From the NCBI GenBank assembly GCA_947184155.2, contig CAMXCT020000453.1, positions 144,227 to 208,226 of the forward strand: a DNA stretch of 64,000 nt. The letters run 5' to 3'. The notes under the pieces are model-generated. The model did no database searches. It was given only the letters and a program-made list of their open reading frames with translations, and was not told where the DNA came from. This document shows positions 51,472 through 61,908 of this stretch, one piece after another. The DNA comes from Cladocopium goreaui. Taxonomy: Eukaryota; Sar; Dinophyceae; Suessiales; Symbiodiniaceae. Made by a program: the position numbers and the translations under genes. Within the stretch, counting starts at the first letter, position 1, and every line of letters begins with the position of its first letter.

Positions 51472-53075
51472 TGTAGAAAAAGCGCCGTGCACAGATCTGC
51501 GGTCAGATCCAACGCTTCATCCAAAATTCCTACAGAACTACGCAGGCGGACGCGTACGTCAACCACGCACACCAAACACAAGTGCAGAGCGTAAATTCCC
51601 AAATCTAATTAAACTAAAGCACAACCGTGTCAAAAGGAATGTTTCTCCCTCGACTCCCACATGCTGACGTCAAGCCTCTTCTTTTCGCTCCAGACGCAAC
51701 ACGATCAGTCACGGGGAAACACAAACACAACAAACGAACAAAACAAGGCAAAACAGGAAGCAAACAGAGAAGCAAGATGTGTTCGTGTTCCCTGTGTCGG
51801 TCTGTCTTATGTCAAGTTATGTGACACAGCAGCTCTTGTTCATTAAATGAACTTCTGACACCAGTCCTTCGAGCCGATGTCTCAACTGGTAAACTCGATT
51901 TCAGGTTTCCAGTTAACAAACCTCAAGTTCTTCAAATAAAGGTTTGTTGAAACTATTCCAGCTGCTAGAAGTCTACAAAACTCAATTTCACTAGATGAAT
52001 TCAAAATCATCGAAACACTTCCAAAAGTTCTCAAAGCAAACTGGTTCTCATCCAAACGTGAACAACCAGCTCACTAGTCATAAGCTGACTAACTTCTCAA
52101 GAACGAAGCGATTCACACAAGGTGTCTGCACAACCTTCCTCTGAATATAGTCAGAACACAAAGTTCTTTCTCCAAATCAGTTTTCCACATAGAGAAAGCA
52201 TCTCACAGCTTCCAACCTCAATGTAGAATAGAATGTTCTGTTCGACATTGTTAATGTAGGTCAGCCAAATACAGTTGTATCGCTGAAGTCTTTCGACCAC
52301 TGTAATAGCCAATCCACAATGTAGACCAAAGTCGTCTCAAAACAATGTCGTTATCATAGAGATAACCAAAGTCGTCTCAGGAACGATAAAATGCACACCA
52401 TAAGATCAAGTGTATGATCCATAGGTCACGATGACGATGATGTAGGTATTGTCCTCACAATACCGAAACATCTCATCACAAAACTCTCAGACAAATAAGA
52501 TGCCCAAATATGGACATTGTCCTCACAATGCCAATGCATCTCATAATCCAAACTCAAAGCATAATAGGTTCTCTCCATCAGATATTTCCAGCTAGCTTAA
52601 ACTCTTCTCCAAGAGTTTCTAGTTGATTCTAGTTGTGTTCTCATCACTTGGAGAGAATGAACTTCACAATGTTCAGTGTCCAGGAGTATCGTGGACACAA
52701 GAGGTCGTCTCAATGTCAAACCAATGTAGGTATCTTCAGCTCAAGCAATAAGCTGTACCAGACTCAGGTCGAATCCAGAATAAGATGTAGAACTGATCAA
52801 TATACCACAATCACTGGTCAACACTGATCAATGACATCATCCTGATGTCTGAAATGATAAGTCCGAAGACCAATAGAATATTGTGACACAGGATGGTCAC
52901 ATACAAGATTCTTTCCGCAATAAGTAGAGTGTTCTCTACCAATCTTCCATGACGCGATGAACTCTTGTAGTAGCCTTCCACGTATCCTCTGTGCACAAAC
53001 TATACAACCATGATGAATGACATGTCGCTTCACCCTTATCCAAAGGATGTTCCCATAGGGTGTCAAATTTCCATA
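51472..53075 (-). repeat. Element D 3' LTR, 1,604 bp
   Basis: On the minus strand it begins TATGGAAATTTG and ends TTTTTCTACA. Compared with the 5' LTR it has extra blocks of 10, 20 and 2 bases and lacks 7, which accounts exactly for the 25-base length difference. It contains hairpins such as GGTATTGT-CCTC-ACAATACC near 52445. Confidence 0.92.
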
Positions 53076-53084
53076 CCCCCTTTC
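53076..53084 (-). promoter_or_regulatory. Element D polypurine tract
   Basis: GAAAGGGGG on the minus strand directly precedes the 3' LTR start TATGG. Confidence 0.75.
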
Positions 53085-54454
53085 GACATGACATCTCATC
53101 CACTCACATCACTGCCAGGTACGGATACCATTCGAATATCCGCAGAAAAATGCTCACGTTCCAGAATCCATAAAAAAAACGGTATCCAAAGAAGCACACG
53201 TCTTCCAAAACACAAAGTAGATGATAAAGCACCATCCAAAACTCATCTCGTTCGACTCATGCATAGTGTCGTAGCTTCCAAATTCAAAATCTTCTCTGTT
53301 GCGAAAACCAGATGTCGGAATACCAGACTCAGTCCAAAGACTCCTAAAGTCTTTCCAGTACTAAACTCGTCTTCCAAAATCCAGTTCCTCGGATAAACCA
53401 TAGCGTCAATAACGATGTATCTACAGTGCTGTTGTTTCCTACAACAAACAAAACAACAACAACAACAACAGAACAACGCAAACAAACACACACACACGAG
53501 GCCCAAGACGAAACCTAACGTCACACAATCGGAGTCAACACGAAAACAAAGGCCAACTGTTTCAGCTAATCCGCACCTTCGTGTAGAAGGTAGGCGTACG
53601 AAAAGAAAACGCAAGTGAAGTAATATCACTCATGCAATTCATCTCAAATTCAAAGCAAGTGAAGTACAGTTCACAGTCACTGCACAACAAATTCAAAATG
53701 TTCTGAGTGAAAATCTTTCACAGTCAGGGTCAGGACTAGCTAAGATTGGCACGGAATGAGGAAGCGGTGGGGGACATTTTGACAAAACATCTCTCACAGC
53801 TTCATCATCGCATAGATCGCCGTCCCCCTTTCAACGTCTGATCCATCCTAAAGATCTCGGAGGTGTGGTATGTCTTGTTCGAGTCTATATCATGACATGA
53901 GGGTGCAATATGTCTGCAATCATGGCATCAGATTCCCCGGAAGATTTTCCTTCTCTTAAACTCAGATTCCGCCTGAGTTTCTTCCCAGGTTCTCATCATG
54001 TGCCATGACAACACAATCATACCAAATATTTGTGAAAACACTCACAACATCAAGTTCAATGTTTTAAGCAACAAAACTCAAGACATGAAAATACCGCAAT
54101 CAAGCCAATCAAGAACAACTTCAACTTTTCTTCATGATGTCTCCCTCAGATCTGTCAGCAACTCCAAGTTCTGAACACCTTCAAGAACGTTGCTCTCGCT
54201 ATCGTCATTGAGAGACATATGACAACAAAACGAACCTCAAACAACTAACAAAACCAATATGCAGACAAAGTTGTGTCTACTGCGTCAATCAGCGTGTCTC
54301 GCCCCCTTTTTAAACTCAAGCTTGGTACCGGTGCTCAACCATATCGTCCTTTCTGAAAACAACAAGTGAACCTCGAGTTGACAAAATCAACTATTCTCTT
54401 GTCGTTACACCAGGCGAATTCCGGTGCCTTTGGCACTCTGCTCAGGTATAGATA
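53085..54454 (-). other. Element D 3' noncoding region
   Basis: No gene seen. An AAC/CA-rich, T-poor run lies at about 53440-53530; otherwise plain noncoding sequence. Confidence 0.5.
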
Positions 54455-55648
54455 TCAGGGGTATACCCTACGGTATTCCCGTGTCCCCTGTATCTGCATA
54501 TACCCTAAAGGGGAGAACGCTGCCGTCCCCGTCAAAGGATCGTGACGTGCAGTGGGTGAAACACATCTAACACGCCCCGTGACCTCCTCGATCACCTGAC
54601 AAGGTGGGGATTTAATATCTTTCACCTCAAGAGCCAGGGGATAGCTCATTGGTACTTCTCCCATCCTTGCCGGGCTATAACCCGCGAACTTCACCGTCGG
54701 CAACGTCGGCGGTGCTGGGATCACAGGTCTTGGTGGCACTGCCGGTGGAGGCGGGAGGTGGCCAGAGCTCAAACTCACGCCAGGTGCCGGCGTCATAGGT
54801 GCCAATGGTGGGCTACTCTGTGACATGCCAGGATGTCCCATGGGTGGCTGCGGAGGATCATATGTTGGAGTTGCCTCTGGCGGCGGTGTCCCCTTTTCAA
54901 TCCTCTCAGCAACCAACTTCATATTTTCTTGTAGCTTGTCCATCGATTCGAAAAGCTGGGTCATCACATCCTGCAAGGATTGGTCGCGTTCCATGCGGCC
55001 TTTCTTGTTATCCTTGAGCACGTCTGCCATAGAGACGTCCAGCGCCCACTCCAGGTGCTTTTTCAATTTGTTATATTCACCCACGACCGCACCCACGCGG
55101 CTGGTGTTGTGGTTCACACCAGCAGCCAATGATTCTGATGCCCGTGCCATGTTGTTGACTGCCGCTCCCACGGCCTCTAGGCTTCGGCAAAGGTCCTGCT
55201 GAAGAGTATGTGTACTCTTGATGAGGGTCTCAAGTTTGTCCGTCGACCCTTTCAGCGCAGCGACCATCGAAGTGATTCCCACAGCCAAGCCCGTGGTAGA
55301 GCTCAACAGGTCTGTGGCATCACCGTGATCAAGTGGCTCATGCATTCTCAACCTTGGAGATCTCGATCTATCGTCATCTCTTCCAGCATCTCCTTCCTCT
55401 TTGTCTTCCTTGTCATCTCCATGCATATGAGCAGTGTCCTGCTCTTTCTCTTTCTCGGAATCCGTCTCAGCAGCTCCTGCCTGTGCCGTCAGCGCTGGAT
55501 TCTCAGACACGGGAAATTCTCCCTCTGCCGCTGGAACTGCCGGGGCTGCTGGAGCTGGCACGTTCGCTGCCATGAATCGTTCGAGTCTCCTAGACAAGGC
55601 CTGATGCACTCGTTGGGATAAGCCGGGGCCCAAATACAGCTTGGGCAT
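54455..55648 (-). CDS. Element D ORF, 397 residues, coiled-coil and proline-rich
   Basis: ATG 55648 (MPKLYLGPGLSQRVHQALSR). N-terminal basic helix, an Ala/Pro stretch, a very acidic region (DKEDKEEGDAGRDDDRSRSP), then a long heptad-like helix from about 115 to 265 (LLSSTTGLAVGITSMVAALK through LFESMDKLQENMKLVAERIE). A proline-rich segment follows (PPLAPMTPAPGVSLSSGH, PPPPAVPPRPVIPAPP), then a folded-looking C-terminus with YREY-like REYRRVYP. No zinc knuckle or enzyme motif. A structural, particle or RNA-binding role like a Gag substitute is only a guess from position and architecture. It is the longest and last ORF of the element. Confidence 0.6.
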   Translation of the reverse strand: MPKLYLGPGLSQRVHQALSRRLERFMAANVPAPAAPAVPAAEGEFPVSENPALTAQAGAAETDSEKEKEQDTAHMHGDDKEDKEEGDAGRDDDRSRSPRLRMHEPLDHGDATDLLSSTTGLAVGITSMVAALKGSTDKLETLIKSTHTLQQDLCRSLEAVGAAVNNMARASESLAAGVNHNTSRVGAVVGEYNKLKKHLEWALDVSMADVLKDNKKGRMERDQSLQDVMTQLFESMDKLQENMKLVAERIEKGTPPPEATPTYDPPQPPMGHPGMSQSSPPLAPMTPAPGVSLSSGHLPPPPAVPPRPVIPAPPTLPTVKFAGYSPARMGEVPMSYPLALEVKDIKSPPCQVIEEVTGRVRCVSPTARHDPLTGTAAFSPLGYMQIQGTREYRRVYP

Positions 55649-56290
55649 AATCTACAATCAAACTCGACAATCCCTCTAATGACCATGCAGGTTACAACTC
55701 AGCCATTTCATGCCATGCCAAGCACAAACTCTCTCTTGTTCATCCTAAGGTGCGTGACGCACACCTTAACAGATGATTCACACTTCCGACAAAGATCACT
55801 CACTACTACCCCAAGATGCGTGCCGCACATCTTGACAGGTAATATGTGATCGACCAAACTTCAATGTCTCAGACAAAAACAAAATAGTGCAAACTTGTGG
55901 CAAACTGCAAACTCAATCCAAATCCAACTGCCAATGCATGCACAACCCTTCACAAAACTGCAAAACAGATCACAGTGGTTTCTGCGCAAAAACCCATAGA
56001 CATGTCATGCAGCAAAAATGAAAACAGTGCAACACTCATGACAGCTGACAGAAAACTACTCAAACTGAGTTCCACAAGTCCAAGTTCCGTCCAGTCCGAA
56101 ATCGTCCAAAACTCTGAAGTTCCAAGACATCCCAAAAATTGTCATTTCACTCCAATCTCGGCTTGACAGCTCTTTCACCACAGCTTTTGCATTTCTCCTC
56201 GCAGCTATCGTCGGCTTCCAAGCCTAGCACTACCACCCGGCCTGGAACCATTGCAAAAACCTATACATTGGGAGGATATTTCCTCTCCAC

Positions 56291-56671
56291 TCAGACGATC
56301 TGGTGAGCGTCCGCGGCAAACTTGTATAACAAGTTGCCATTCTGGTCAAACTCCAAAGCCTTCATCGTGCCCTGCCAACGATATTCGTTGGGTTTATACT
56401 TCAGAAGGACTCCCGCCTCGGCCTTCTGGAGATAGCCAATGGCGGTCAGTTCGACCTCGACAAGGACATAATCCTTGGCACAGAACTCACCCTTGGGGCC
56501 TTCCGGTGCCCAATCATTGAAGTACTGCGCACGCTCAACAGCAGCAACCGGGTCTTTTCGTAGTCCAAACCTTTTGGAATATTCGTCAGGCTGAATCTCC
56601 TTGCCATTGTTCAAGTCCTCAAACTGCTTAGGAGTCAGAGCCAACCAAAGACGAATGGATTCCATTGCCAT
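56291..56671 (-). CDS. Element D ORF, 126 residues
   Basis: ATG 56671 (MAMESIRLWLALTPKQFEDL); a TTG lies three codons upstream. The sequence includes IQPDEYSKRFGLRKDP, AAVERAQYFNDWAPEGPKGE, DYVLVEVELTAIGYLQKAEA and MKALEFDQNGNLLYKFAADA. It looks like a small folded alpha/beta protein. No family recognised. It lies between the other two ORFs on the same strand of an LTR element, so a captured host gene fragment or an element-specific accessory is possible. Confidence 0.5.
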   Translation of the reverse strand: MAMESIRLWLALTPKQFEDLNNGKEIQPDEYSKRFGLRKDPVAAVERAQYFNDWAPEGPKGEFCAKDYVLVEVELTAIGYLQKAEAGVLLKYKPNEYRWQGTMKALEFDQNGNLLYKFAADAHQIV

Positions 56672-56699
56672 TGATGCCAAAGGATCTCAAAGCGATCGT

Positions 56700-58360
56700 G
56701 AGGGCAGCTGAAATGCAAAAACACTGAGCCAAAGTTGTCTTATAATAAAACAGCAACGATGGAATGAAACCTCTACAAACATGAGAAGTCCAGACAAAAT
56801 GTCACGTCAAGTCCAGCATAATAGACAGCTCCATACTTCGTCTCTCACTTAGACAGCATGTCGAGCCACAAACTGACATCACATTTACATTCATTTCAGT
56901 CAGTTTCACGTTTTGCGTTTTGGAACCTATGCAAGTCGTAATCGCCCCTGCCGTCCAGTTCCCTTTGTCTCTTTCTCTCTTATTTAATCTGTTCTCTGAG
57001 CCTATGCACGTCTGCACTCTAGCTCATGTGTGAACCTTGCAACGTCTTGCAATCTGGTCCACGTTTTGACTTTCTACAACTTTTCTTTCCTTTTGGAACC
57101 TATGCCATATGCAAGTCGTAATCGCCCCTGCCGTCCAGTTCCCTATGGACCTATGCAGCGCCTCTGCCATCCAGCCCATTTCTTTTCTTTTTGTTGTAAG
57201 TCAAAACTCTTCAATTCAAAAGAAAAATTGCAAATCTCAAGTCCCAGATTCCCTCTCTTGCTTTTCACTCTGAGCAACGCGCAAACGCACAAACTACACT
57301 ACCGCTCTACTTCCCTCTCTCAGGATCCTCTGCAACGCTCCAATGCTGCAAATCTCGTGAAACTCCATGCCAGCCTTCTGGTAGTACAAGATGTCCACTC
57401 AACATGGCCCAAGGTTCGCAAAGGAAACCCTCCAGGGTCGACTAACATCACAAGCATCTTGTTCTCAACTACATTTCTACCCAGGGAAATGCCATAGACA
57501 AAGTAGGCAAACCACACTGGCAATCATCACTACAAAGACCATAGAGCTCGTCTCACAGTCAAAATTGGCTTGCAGAAATCTCCGTGCTCATCCATCCATC
57601 TAGAGAGGTACGGTACGATTGCTCTAAGCCAAAAGGGAATGCTTGCATTCAAGTTGTCTTCGCACAAAGTCCAGTCAGTCTGACAACAACTCCAGAGTAC
57701 CTACCTGTCTCAGTGTTCAATGTACCTTCTCTGCATCTGTCCCAGGTTTCACAAACAACTGCAACAATCCAAGTAACGTAAGTCCTACCTGACCTGCCTG
57801 CGACACTGCACAACTGTTCAAATTCCGGTCAAAGAAACATGAAAACAAACTCACAACAAAGTTTCCTGTTTCGTTTCAAAATACAGTTCAAAGCAGTTTC
57901 CACTACCTACACAGTTCAGGTCGTTTCCAATGACTCACTGCATGTTCCAATCAAACGCAATCACAACTGCAGTTCAAACCAACATCCTTGGTTACCTGAT
58001 GCATCTGAGAAATCAAATCAACGTTCCCAAACAGGCAAACAAAGTTCACTCTGGCTATTCTTACTCACCACCTGTTGTCAACCAACAGTCTCAACACCAA
58101 GTTCCACTGTGCCTTCAGTGCCGTGACGGTTCCTATTTCTCTCTCTCTCAGCACTCCAGTACCTATACTGCCAGGCAAACAACAATGCTCCAGGCTCCAA
58201 TCTCAAGGTCACCAGTCAGTGCAAACGTCCGTCAAGCTCCACTGTTCCTGCACACTACTGAACCTCAGGTGTCCAACTATTCACGCATTACATTACAAAT
58301 GTGGCAACTAAACCAAGGTCACTGACAAAGCAAACTCGACCCTCCAGGCTCTCATGCCAA
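56700..58360 (-). other. Element D interior, no gene; short duplicated blocks
   Basis: A block with GGAACCTATG, GCAAGTCGTAATCGCCCCTG and CCGTCCAGTTCCCT occurs near 56918 and again near 57092. A related one (GGACCTATGCAGC) occurs near 57146 and 58680. No ORF is supported. Confidence 0.5.
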
Positions 58361-58364
58361 CGCT

Positions 58365-58550
58365 TCTCAAATCTGTGTGGCAACTAAACCAAGGTCACCG
58401 ACCCTCCAGGTTCTCATGCCCATGTTTCTCAAATCTATGGCAACTAAACCAAGGTCACCGACCCTCCAGGTTCTCATGCCCATGTTTCTCAAATCTATGG
58501 CAACTAAACCAAGGTCACCGACCCTCCAGGTTCTCATGCCCATCTTTCTC
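58365..58550 (-). repeat. 60-bp tandem repeat in element D
   Basis: About three units of 60 bases starting near 58381, 58441 and 58501, each with CAACTAAACCAAGGTCACCG and TCTCATGCCCATGTTTCTCA. The second and third are almost identical; diverged half-units lie upstream near 58300. Confidence 0.9.
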
Positions 58551-58960
58551 TCTACAACTGTCACCTCCAAGCATGACGCCAGGCTCAGTAGCACCACGCA
58601 CTGTGCACTCCGTGCGTCCAGGATCAACTACAACCTGACCAACCTGTCGAGATGTTATTCTTTCTTATTTTTCTAGTATGGACCTATGCAGCACCCTGCC
58701 GTCCAGCCCATTTCCTTTTATTACTCTTTCAAATGCTCTCTAGTGATTCTCCAGGCACTCTCTCTCTCTCTCTCTTTGCCAAAATCACCAAGCTTCTTAC
58801 ACAACAAAAACTGCAAATCGCACATGCAACGCAACTCAACTCAGTAGGCTGCAGCTCAGTCGTTGTCACCTATTTTTCACGCTTACCACTACTGCCAGGA
58901 ACCCTATCTGTATCGTCTACATCTGGCAAATCTATCACACAGCAATGGGTCACAGGTATT

Positions 58961-59254
58961 TCAACCTTGCAATGACCTGTGGTACCTACCCAAGATATGC
59001 TCACGCATCTCACAAATCTGCCTCTGCATTTCGGTTTCCAACTCTGTGAGATGATCACGGAACATTGCTATGATGTCTCGTTGGTTCGCATTCAGACGAA
59101 CATCTTCAAGCAACGGCAAAAGCCATTCCATGAGAACAATCAGAGTCTGTACCAGTCTCAAGACGCTGGTCACCCTCTCTAAACCGATAATCCATTCAAT
59201 GTAACGCTCCTCCATTGCTTCACGTAATGGCCGGTTCTCACGGCGGTTGTCCAT
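58961..59254 (-). CDS. Element D ORF, 97 residues, all-helical
   Basis: ATG 59254 (MDNRRENRPLREAMEERYIE). It is nearly all predicted helix: a charged start, a Leu/Ile/Val-rich amphipathic middle (VLRLVQTLIVLMEWLLPLLE) and a charged end (FRDHLTELETEMQRQICEMR). It could form a helical bundle or oligomer, or a membrane-associated hairpin. No family recognised. It is the first ORF after the primer site, about 500 bases downstream. Confidence 0.5.
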   Translation of the reverse strand: MDNRRENRPLREAMEERYIEWIIGLERVTSVLRLVQTLIVLMEWLLPLLEDVRLNANQRDIIAMFRDHLTELETEMQRQICEMREHILGRYHRSLQG

Positions 59255-59758
59255 TCCTAGTACAGATGGTATGGCGACACTTTTCTCTTGAGCTTAAACG
59301 CCTCGGTTCCACTCACAATCCAGTGGTTTCTCAACCTTTACTTTCAAAGACTTCTAGGCCAGTTGTCGGAGTCTCTACTGTCCAAACACTCCACTTGTGT
59401 CTCCAGGACCTACTCCCAACCTCAGCCTATCGGGATATCCTAAGCATACCAAAAACATGTCATCTCCGGCAATCAATTGAGAAGTCACCTTCAACCAATG
59501 ACCTCACAGCCAACATGCCAAAAGTGAAACAGAAAACACACTATCCGAATCAAGAATACTCAAGTTCTACGATGCCCTTGACTTTACACCCGCAGCATAC
59601 CAACCTAGTGATCACTTCAGAACCTTAGTACAAGCTCAACACGTATCCCTGCAGAAGATTCAGGAGCTCAATACAAACGATCTCAGCTTCACCTTAGATG
59701 GCGTCCTTAGTACGCTGCAACAAGGGTCAGCGGAGAATGGTGTGGGTAGCTCCGTAGA

Positions 59759-59770
59759 GCTCCGCTACCA
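59759..59770 (-). promoter_or_regulatory. Element D primer binding site
   Basis: TGGTAGCGGAGC on the minus strand directly follows the 5' LTR end CTACA. It is identical over 12 bases to the sites of both copia elements in the window, which suggests the same tRNA primer and possible trans-mobilisation by copia enzymes. Confidence 0.85.
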
Positions 59771-61349
59771 TGTAGAAAAAGCGCCGTGCACAGATCTGCG
59801 GTCAGATCCAACGCTTCATCCAAAATTCCTACAGAACTACGCAGGCGGACGCGTACGTCAACCACGCACACCAAACACAAGCGCAGAGCGTAAATTCCCA
59901 AATCTAATTAAACTAAAGCACAACCGTGTCAAAAGGAATGTTTCTCCCTCGACTCCCACATGCTGACGTCAAGCCTCTTCTTTTCGCTCCAGACGCAACA
60001 CGATCAGTCACGAGGAAACACAAACACAACAAACGAACAAAACAAGGCAAAACAGGAAGCAAACAGAGAAGCAAGATGTGTTCGTGTTCCCTGTGTCGGT
60101 CTGTCTTATGTCAAGTTATGTGACACAGCAGCTCTTGTTCATTAAATGAACTTCTGACACCAGTCCTTCGAGCCGATGTCTCAACTGGTAAACTCGATTT
60201 CAGGTTTCCAGTTAACAAACCTCAAGTTCTTCAAATAAAGGTTTGTTGAAACTATTCCAGCTGCTAGAAGTCTACAAAACTCAATTTCACTAGATGAATT
60301 CAAAATCATCGAAACACTTCCAAAAGTTCTCAAAGCAAACTGGTTCTCATCCAAACGTGAATAACCAGCTCACTAGTCATAAGCTGACTAACTTCTCAAG
60401 AACGAAGCGATTCACACAAGGTGTCTGCACAACCTTCCTCTGAATACAAAACATAGTCAGAACACAAAGTTCTTTCTCCAAATCAGTTTTCCACATAGAG
60501 ATAGCATCTCACAGCTTCCAACCTCAATGTAGAATAGAATGTTCTGTTCGACATTGTTAATGTAGGTCAGCCAAATACAGTTGTATCGCTGAAGTCTTTC
60601 GACCACTGTAATAGCCAATCCACAATGTAGACCAAAGTCGTCTCAAAACAATGTCGTTATCATAGAGATAACCAAAGTCGTCTCAGGAACGATAAAATGC
60701 ACACCATAAGATCAAGTGTATGATCCATAGGTCACGATGACGATGATGTAGGTATTGTCCTCACAATACCGAAACATCTCATCACAAAACTCTCAGACAA
60801 ATAAGATGCCCAAATATGGACATTGTCCTCACAATGCCAATGCATCTCATAATCCAAACTCAAAGCATAATAGGTTCTCTCCATCAGATATTTCCAGCTA
60901 GCTTAAACTCTTCTCCAAGAGTTTCTAGTTGTGTTCTCATCACTTGGAGAGAATGAACTTCACAATGTTCAGTGTCCAGGAGTATCGTGGACACAAGAGA
61001 TGTAGGTATCTTCAGCTCAAGCAATAAGCTGTACCAGACTCAGGTCGAATCCAGAATAAGATGTAGAACTGATCAATATACCACAATCACTGGTCAACAC
61101 TGATCAATGACATCATCCTGATGTCTGAAATGATGTCCGAAGACCAATAGAATATTGTGACACAGGATGGTCACATACAAGATTCTTTCCGCAATAAGTA
61201 GGGTGTTCTCTACCAATCTTCCATGACGCGATGAACTCTTGTAGTAGCCTTCCACGTATCCTCTGTGCACAAACTATACAACCATGATGAATGACATGTC
61301 GCTTCACCCTTATCCAAAGGGTGTTCCCATAGGGTGTCAAATTTCCATA
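59771..61349 (-). repeat. Element D 5' LTR, 1,579 bp
   Basis: Upstream LTR in the minus orientation; starts TATGGAAATTTG next to the host sequence and should carry the promoter. Confidence 0.92.
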
Positions 61350-61908
61350 GAATTTCGAAGAGTGTTACAGGCACACAATCACTATCGATGAGAGCAAAGT
61401 TGATGTCTGGGAAGAGAAAAACACACGCATCCAAAATGTAGGTGCCAGCCCACGTGGGGTGCACCTTATCCAGCCCCGTGTCTGCCGATATGGGTACAAA
61501 TACAACTGTGGTACGTTCCTCATACGGGCCCACATATCGTATTCGCTCCTTCCACCAAGCAGCGACTATGGGCCAGTGACTTAGCTCTACGGTGCTGGAC
61601 ACAGTCTCCGCCAACAGGTCTCGATTGTCAGTGATGAGGTAGACAGTCTGGAAGGCTAGGAAGTCAGCAGCTTGGCTGACGATCCATCGATAAAGGCTGT
61701 GCCACGCTGGTCCCGGCACAACCTCAACACCATCCACGACCTTTATCTCATAGTCGTGCCTATCAGGTTCACCAGACTTTTTATGAGGGTCTCCAAACCG
61801 CCACTGGTGATGTACAGACTGATTCAAGCCATACTCAGTGGAAATGTCCTTGTAGAGGCCTAAGGCTTCTAACAGGTCATCAAATTGCGCTAGGGGATCA
61901 GCTTCGAA
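61350..61908 (-). pseudogene. Gene H, glycosyltransferase-like exon, cut by element D
   Basis: The exon begins at 61908 after a CACCTTTAG acceptor and reads FEADPLAQFDDLLEALGLYK, then WHSLYRWIVSQAADFL, YLITDNRDLLAE, DKVHPTWAGTYILDACVFLF and FALIDSDCVPVTLFEI. The DSDCVP segment after a hydrophobic strand resembles the DxD metal-binding motif of GT8-like glycosyltransferases (nucleotide-sugar transfer). The exon is interrupted by element D after ...LFEI and resumes at 51471. No stop codon lies in the piece. Confidence 0.65.

Larger units (their letters stand above)
51472..61349 (-). mobile_element. Element D: LTR retrotransposon with 1.6-kb LTRs and no recognisable gag or pol
   Basis: Direct repeats 51472-53075 (1,604 bp) and 59771-61349 (1,579 bp) differ by four indels and about six substitutions that I can find. 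On the minus strand the right repeat is followed by the primer site TGGTAGCGGAGC (59770-59759), and the left one is preceded by the purine tract GAAAGGGGG (53084-53076). The flanks share GAAT (51468-51471 and 61350-61353), or GAATT if the terminal base is counted with the target. Removing the element and one duplication restores the frame of gene H. The 6.7-kb interior holds three ORFs without gag, protease, integrase or RT motifs, so it is non-autonomous, and recent. Confidence 0.9.

Noticed and set aside
51061-51492. Stand-alone 143-residue protein gene
   Set aside because: Its ends lie in element D LTR and element C repeat sequence. The true sequence is an exon piece of gene H between two insertions.
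51472-61349. The 1.6-kb direct repeats as a segmental duplication
   Set aside because: PBS, PPT, a target duplication and exact repair of the host frame identify them as LTRs.
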